This document shows, in pieces, positions 58,150-64,000 of a DNA stretch of 64,000 nt. Source of the stretch: Erythrophleum ivorense (Eukaryota > Streptophyta > Magnoliopsida > Fabales > Fabaceae); the NCBI GenBank assembly GCA_026724425.1, contig JAIUCV010000004.1, positions 3,606,001 through 3,670,000 of the forward strand, given 5' to 3'. A program made the position numbers and the translations under genes. The notes beneath the pieces are model-generated. The model was not told where the DNA came from. It did no database searches and was given only the letters and a program-made list of their open reading frames with translations. Positions within the stretch are counted from its first letter, which is position 1, and every line of letters begins with the position of its first letter.

Positions 58150-61100
58150 CTACCAATGTAATGGTGGACTTTTAATGGTCCACCTCTCCTCTACAATAAT
58201 GTTTTAACCTTTGGCCATTAACCTTGAACCTCTAAGTTAAGTCTTTCTCCATAATTTCCACAATTCTATATGGAGAGACATCCACTATTGTGAATAGCTC
58301 TAACCACCTTAATTTTAGCTTTCTAGAAATAACTTGAAGCTTAAATTATAAAGTATCACTAATTGACCCAGCTCAAACCTCCTATCTAAGATCCTCTTTT
58401 CATACTATTGCTTTGTCTTCTCCTTGTAAAGCTTGGAGCTTTCATAAGCTTGAAGTCTAAATTCATCAAGCTCATTGAGTTGTAACAACCTCTTGCCACT
58501 GGTTTTCTTTAAGTTAAAATTCAACTTTTTTACAGCCTAAAAAGTATGTTTAAGTTCCATTGGAAAATGACAAACTTTAGCAAAGATATGCTTACATGCG
58601 GACATCCCAATTAGAGTTTTATATGTTGTGCAATAAGCCTATAAGGCATCATTCAACTTATCAGAATAATCCTTTTTAAAAGGCCCATGTCTTTTCTCTA
58701 ATCCTTTTAAATTCTCTGTTGGGAACCTCACATTAGCCATTAGTTTAAAGATAGTATGTGGACACCATCTTGTGTTGAACTCCATATTTCTTCAAGAGTG
58801 TTTTGAACTACTAGTTATTGAAATGATTTCCTTCATCACTAATGATGGCTTAAGGTGCACCAAATCTAGTGGAAATATTTTTCTTGAAGAATCTCATCAC
58901 CACATTAGCATCATTTATATGATAGGCCATGGCTTCAATCCATTTAGCCGCTTAATCAATAGCCATAAGAATATATTGGTTGTTTTAAGACGATACAAAT
59001 GGTGCTATAAAGTCTATTTCCTAAACATTAAATGCCTTAACTTTTAAAATGTTATCCAAGGGCATTTTATGTCTTTTTGAAACATTCTCTGATCTTTGAC
59101 AATTCTCACATTTCACCATAAAACCATGAGCATATTTGGATAAAGAAGGCTATTAAAAGCTTGATTAGAGGACTTTTGCTACAGTATATTGTGCATTGGC
59201 CACCATATTTTCATGTGTGGCATCTTTGTAGAATGGATTCTTACTCCTCTTCTAGGATACACCTTCTTAATATCTAGTCGGCATATGTTTTAAATAGAAA
59301 AGGTCCATTCTAAACATAAAGCATCACATCATATAAAAATCTCTTCTTTTAGTGATAACCCAATTTTGGAAGTAGCACATGACATACAAGATAATTCACA
59401 TAATTGGTATACTAGGATGCTCCATTACAATCCATATAAAACAAGCATCCATCTATGAGTTTCAATATTTAATTTAGATAAATGGTCTGCCACTTGGTTT
59501 TCACTCCCTTTCTTGCCAATAATAATCAAATCAAACTCTTGTAAGAGAAGAATCTATTTAATAAACCTTGGTTTGAAGTCCTTCTTCTCTATCAAGTACT
59601 TAATGGTAGAATGATGAGTGAAAATGATCACCTTGGTGCCAAAAAGATAGGCTCTAAATTTATCAAATGCAAAGGCAACTACCAATAACTCTTTTTCTGT
59701 GGTAGTGTAGTTTAACTAGGCATTAGATAGAGTTCTGCTTGCATAGTAGATTAGATGAAAAATTTTTCCTTTTCATTGCCTTAGTATTGCTCATACAGCA
59801 TAGTCACTCTCATCATACATTATGAAGCCATAATGATAAGAGCAAATACTAATCTCTTCTTCAACTCTTCAAATGCCATAAGACACTTATGATCAAAATT
59901 GAATGGTGCATCCTTTTTGAGCAAGTAATAAAGTGGCTTAGCAATCTTAGAAAAATATTTAACAAATCTTTTATAGAAGCTCGTATGCCCCTAAAAGCTA
60001 CAAACTTCTTTGACATTAGTAGGAGGTACGAGTTGCTTAATAATGAATATGTTTTCCTTGTCTACCTCCAAACCTTTGCTTAAAACCCGATACCTAAAAA
60101 CTATGCCTTCTTATACCATAAAATGGCACTTTTCCCTATTAACAACTAGATAAGTCTCCGTAGACCTCTTCAATACTTGCTTTAAGTTAATGAGGCATTC
60201 CTTAAATGAATCTCCAAAGACTAAGAAGTCATCCATAAATATTTTCATAGTTTACTTAATCATGTCAAAGAAGATAGACATCATACACTGCTAAAACATG
60301 GGTAGTGAATTACATAATTCAAATGGCATCCTTCTAAAGGCAAAGGTGCCATAAGGGTAAGTGAAGGTGGTTTTCTCCTAATCTTCCAGGGCGATGGCAA
60401 TTTGTTTGTATCCTGAGTATCCATCCAAGAAACAAAAGTAATCATTCTCTGCCAGTCTATCCAGCATCTGATCAATAAAAGGTAATAGGAAATGGTCTTT
60501 TCTTATGGCATTATTTAATTTCTGATAATCCACACTTACACACTACTCAATCGCAATTCTTGTAGGGATTAGCTTATTATGGGTATTAGCCACTATAGTC
60601 ATGCCTCCCTTCTTGAAGGCACATTGAACTACACTTACCTATGATCTATCTAAGATGGGATAAATAATTCCTAGCTTCAAGCTATCTTAATATTTCCTTC
60701 TTGACCACCTATTTTATTATAGGATCAAATCTTCTTTTTCTTGTGGTTCTCGTCTAGAAGTATCTTGTGTATACAAATAGACAGACTTATCTCTTTTATG
60801 TCTACTATAAACTACCTAATGGCTCTCTTAAATTTTTTTTTAACACTTAAAGAAGCTCCTTTTATTGTAGTTCAATAAGAGAAGTAGAAATTATCATCAG
60901 TAAGGTGCATTCTTCCCCAAGGTAAGAATATTTCAAATAGGATGGTAGCAACTTCAAATCTAATGATGGAGGTTCATTTACTGATGGTTTTAACATAGAC
61001 TTTGTTCTAGATGATAAATCAAGTGATTCAAATTATTAAAAAGCCTTAAAATGCTTTTGACTAACTTCCAATAGCTTGACACAATCCTTAACTCCATTTT

Positions 61101-61640
61101 CCTCTTTCTTAACCACTCCAACCAATGATGCTTCCAAAGTATCTTTCAAGGATAATTTATAAAACCTTTCATGCACTGCACTATCAATTAATAGCATAAA
61201 ACAACATTCTTTTGGCTCATATGGGCTTTTCACTGCTTTGCACATGTTAAAGGTTACTTCTTGATCATTCATCCTTGGAGTCAATTCACCTTTTTACACA
61301 TCAATCAATGTCCTTCTTGTAGCCAAAAAGGATCTACCCAAGATGATAGGGATATCTTTATCTTCTTCATAATCCAGAACAATAAAATCTATAAAAAAGA
61401 TTAGCTCATCAACCTTAGCCAAAACATCTTCAATGATAGCATTTATGTAGGCTAAAGACCTATTAGCTAATTGTAAAGTCACTGTCATTGGTCTAACCTC
61501 CCATAGCCTAGGCTTTTTAAAGATTGATAGTGGCATTAGATTCATACTCACCCTAAGATTATATAAAGTATTTTCAGTAAAGTGTTTCCTAATGTTACAA
61601 GGAATGGTGAAACTTCTTAGACCTTTCATTTTAGGGGGTA
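58150..61640 (-). pseudogene. Athila pol remnant: protease, RT, RNase H, integrase
   Basis: Right to left on the minus strand. Protease: NLMPLSI and VLDYEEDKDIPIILGRSFLA (61294-61629), with the active-site DLGAS position reading NLRVS. RT: VDYQKLN near 60520, DRLAENDYFCFLDGYSGY near 60410-60470, and FMDD at 60228-60239. RNase H: KELLVVAFAFDKFRAYLFGT near 59640-59700, and ENQVADHLSKL near 59470. Integrase C-terminal part: KKLNFNL, LQLNELDEFRLQAYE and FKVNGQRLKHY, down to about 58180. Numerous stops and frameshifts. Such a polyprotein would mature Gag-Pol, make cDNA and integrate it. The missing catalytic Asp and the stops mean this copy cannot. Confidence 0.8.
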
Positions 61641-62199
61641 ACTTCTTTTACACGATGGCACTACATTCTTGGGTTAAATCTCTAAAAACTTTTGGTATTA
61701 TTTATGTAAATTTTGCTTCTTGAAGTACTGAGGAAATGGTAATAGAGGAATAATCTTTTCTTGACTCTTTTATTGATTCTTCTTTTCAACATATTCAATT
61801 TATTTTTAACAAGTTTATTCTTCCTCTAGACAAGTTTCTCTTTCTCATTCTCATATTCCATCACAACTTCATTTTTTTTAGGCTTCTTGTCTTACATTAA
61901 AGGTGACACTTCAAGTAATTCCTTGCCACTTCTTAATGTAATAGACTTGCATTCCTCCCTGCCATCTCTTCTTGGGTTCAGAATGGTATCACAAGAAGAT
62001 CCCCACATTATCTTAAATTTATATATCAAACCAGTTGGCCAATTTGTATCTCTATACTTCTAATTGCTGGCTCACACTTGATCATTACTACCTCTTGTCC
62101 AGCTAAAATAGCATCTTACTTGGGCATAGCTGCATCTTGCCTAGCCATGTATCACATGAACATTTCCTTCATACTTGGCTTCTTCCTACATCAGTGGTC

Positions 62200-63330
62200 T
62201 AGCTTAAGTCTAAAATCTAAGAGGATTAGATAGTCTCACTCTGGATGAAGATGCTTGAGTTTGATTTTGATCTTAGCTTCATGAAAAATTGGGATGGTTC
62301 CTCCAACTTAGTTTAAAGGTTTTTAAGTATGGGTTGTTCTGGTTTTTTTCATAATTACCTATATAATTAATTGTTTTTACCAATGAGGGGTATTGATCAC
62401 TGAAATGTCCCGCTCCATAATGTTCACAACTCATTACTAGAGTTTGTATAACATTCACACCCATATTTACACCAAAACACTTTTCAAGATGATCAAATCT
62501 CTTATTTATCATAGCCATTTGAGTTGAGACTATGGTCAAAGCATCAATTTTACAAACCTCTGCCACCTTTTCTTTTACAGTCTAAAGGCAAACAATTGGA
62601 GGAAGTTAATTGCCATATTTTCTAACAAATTATAGGTAACTTCAATATTTAGATTGCCAGTGATGCTTTCATTAGATACTGAGTCAAGGATGGCCTTCAT
62701 TTTTGGCAGCAACTTATTGTAAAAAGTCTGCACTTGTACCCATTTGGGAAATCCATGATTAGGATATCTTTTTCAACAACTCCTTAAACCTCTCCCAAGC
62801 TTCATACAATGATTTATCATCTTGTTGTATGAACGAAGTAATCCATTTCTTAAATCCATTGGTTTGGTTGTTGGAAAAAACTTGCTTTGAATTTTGTAGC
62901 TAAATCATCTAAGTGGTAATGGATCCATTCAGCATCAAGTTAAGCCCTAGTTTGCCTTTATCCTAAAGTGAAAGTAGGAAAAGCCTTAACTAAATTGCAT
63001 TATCAAATATATAAATTGAATTATTAAATATGCCATTTTGCATAAAAGAATCACAAACCTCTAAAAAAATTTGATAGGTGAGTGTTAAGGTCTTCTAAAA
63101 GTGAGCCTCCAAATTGTCATACCATTTACAATATCACATGCTTCATTTCAAAGTTGTTCGCTTGAATAGCTAGTCTTCTAATGTTTGAATGACATCCTTG
63201 CATATTCAATCTAACAAAATCATTAACTATTCTAACTTAGTTTTCATCCTTTGGCACTATATTTTTAGTTGGTTCAGAAGTCTTAGATTTTTCTTCTAAA
63301 GTTTGATTGGAAGCTTCTTTAGATCCTTCT
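62200..63330 (-). pseudogene. Athila gag remnant
   Basis: Minus-strand frames include SLYEAWERFKELLKK near 62770-62820, preceded by ITSFIQQDDK, both typical of the Athila gag domain, and a C-terminal part with SWRNHPNFS near 62280-62310. Interrupted by several stops. Gag would form the particle that packages element RNA. Confidence 0.7.
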
Positions 63331-63512
63331 TGAAATAACATAACTTCTAAACTTTTAGCTTATTGCATAAGAGGTCTTGCATCATAGGATAGTAACCACT
63401 GTAAAATAAAACAAAAAAAAAATTAAAGTGATGAAAATAAAACTATACATAAAACTTAAGTTCAAACCAGGTATGTTAATATTAATATTGACAAGAAAAA
63501 TCCTAGCATACA

Positions 63513-63532
63513 AATCTCTGATAATAGCACTA
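63513..63532 (-). other. Decayed tRNA-Asp primer binding site
   Basis: Minus-strand TAGTGCTATTATCAGAGATT lies 6 bases inside the LTR border at 63539. Against the tRNA-Asp complement TGGCGCCGTTGCCGGGGATC, 11 of 20 bases match and all 9 differences are C-to-T or G-to-A. Confidence 0.6.
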
Positions 63533-63538
63533 AAAACT

Positions 63539-63892
63539 TGTTGATTGTTTGAAAGTGTACACACAAGTATATATGCGTATCGCAATAGTAATAAAATGAT
63601 GAGAAAATATTGTTCCCTCAAGAACTTGTTTTCAAAACTTGTCAAGTATCAAAATTTATAACTTTAAATTAAGCAAATCAATTTCAACTAATTGTGTAAT
63701 ACAAAGCAATTAAAGACTATTTACCTTGCAAAAATTAGGATCAAAACTAATGTTTTAATTACCAAGTGAATAAAAGTATCTAGAATTATTAATCCCCTAA
63801 GTATTTCAAGGCAATTTAATTCAACACTCATTACTTTTGTTCTTCAGTTGCCCTTATAAATATCTTTTCAAATCCAGATACAGGTTTCCTAG
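63539..63892 (-). repeat. 5' LTR of the Athila element, truncated
   Basis: Aligns with 50581 to about 50960 of the left LTR and stops aligning after CAGGTTTCC near 63892, where another gag fragment starts. Confidence 0.65.
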
Positions 63893-64000
63893 TGGTCACA
63901 TAGGAGCTACTGGTCTGGGTCCAGAAGATGATGTTTGATTGAGAGATGTACCTTAGCTCCATGAGAAGTTCGAATGGTTCTTCTAACCAAGATTATATGG
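63893..64000 (-). pseudogene. Second Athila-type gag fragment at the window edge
   Basis: Minus-strand reading gives PYNLG*KNHSNFSWS, close to the SWRNHPNFS stretch at 62280-62310 of the neighbouring element and to the usual Athila YNPGWRNHPNFSW. It joins the broken LTR abruptly, so it marks a second element or a rearrangement continuing beyond the window. Confidence 0.5.

Larger units (their letters stand above)
50581..63892 (-). mobile_element. Decayed Athila-type Ty3/gypsy retrotransposon
   Basis: Minus-strand element. The left (3') LTR is 50581 to about 51862. The right (5') LTR starts at 63539 and is cut off at about 63892. Reading right to left: a tRNA-Asp-like primer binding site (63513-63532), gag (about 62200-63330), protease (61294-61640), RT (about 60000-60800), RNase H (about 59430-59920), integrase (about 58150-59160), then a long post-integrase region with an Athila-type extra ORF (52450-53400). 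RT before integrase is gypsy order. Length without the nested solo LTR (53552-56433) is about 10.4 kb, usual for Athila. Stops and frameshifts are found in every domain, so it is inactive. Confidence 0.8.

Noticed and set aside
1..64000. tRNA, rRNA and known small RNA genes
   Set aside because: None was recognised on reading both strands. A tRNA scan would be needed to exclude short ones.

Overview
This looks like nuclear DNA from a dicot plant. It is AT-rich, protein-coding genes are split by GT-AG introns, and it carries TIR-NB-ARC-LRR (TNL) disease-resistance genes, a class found in dicots and essentially missing from grasses. Copia, Ty3/gypsy and RTE-LINE retroelements are abundant. The TIR and NB-ARC wording reads like rosid, possibly legume, TNLs, but that is an impression and not a species call.

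Layout. 1-1.8 kb: tail and LTR of a SIRE-like Copia element. 2.6-4.1 kb: a GC-richer stretch that could be an orphan promoter and 5' exon. 4.5-23.6 kb: TNL gene 1, seven coding exons, all open and phase-consistent, but with a first intron of about 14 kb. That intron holds a complete Copia element (LTRs, PBS, PPT, approximate TSD) with an RTE-LINE fragment inside it, a gypsy gag fragment, an LTR-like block, and a second RTE-LINE flanked by a 10-bp target-site duplication. 26.9-33.4 kb: TNL gene 2, same exon plan, intron 1 only about 1 kb, with a one-base frameshift in the LRR exon. 33.7-35.5 kb: a third copy, now only a promoter plus a TIR exon with three in-frame stops. It is cut off at a foldback inverted-repeat element (35.5-36.5 kb), beyond which the promoter of a fourth, otherwise missing copy survives (36.5-37.0 kb).

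37-64 kb has no host gene that I can see. It holds a probable Athila-type LTR, three very long LTR-like units of one family (about 4.3, 3.3 and 2.9 kb) each flanked by its own perfect 5-bp TSD and lacking any internal region, so they are solo LTRs, and a decayed minus-strand Athila-type gypsy element from 50.6 kb to at least 63.9 kb. The third solo LTR sits inside that Athila element.

How it works together: the TNLs are intracellular immune receptors (TIR NADase, NB-ARC switch, LRR and C-JID for recognition). The cluster has grown by tandem duplication and decays by frameshift, stops, truncation and in-frame LRR loss. Gene 1 looks intact if its transposon-filled intron is spliced correctly. 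No novel enzymatic system is evident. The most notable items are the transposon-filled intron with an empty site in the paralogue, the foldback element at a gene breakpoint, the solo-LTR family, and two arrays of short palindromes inside retroelements.
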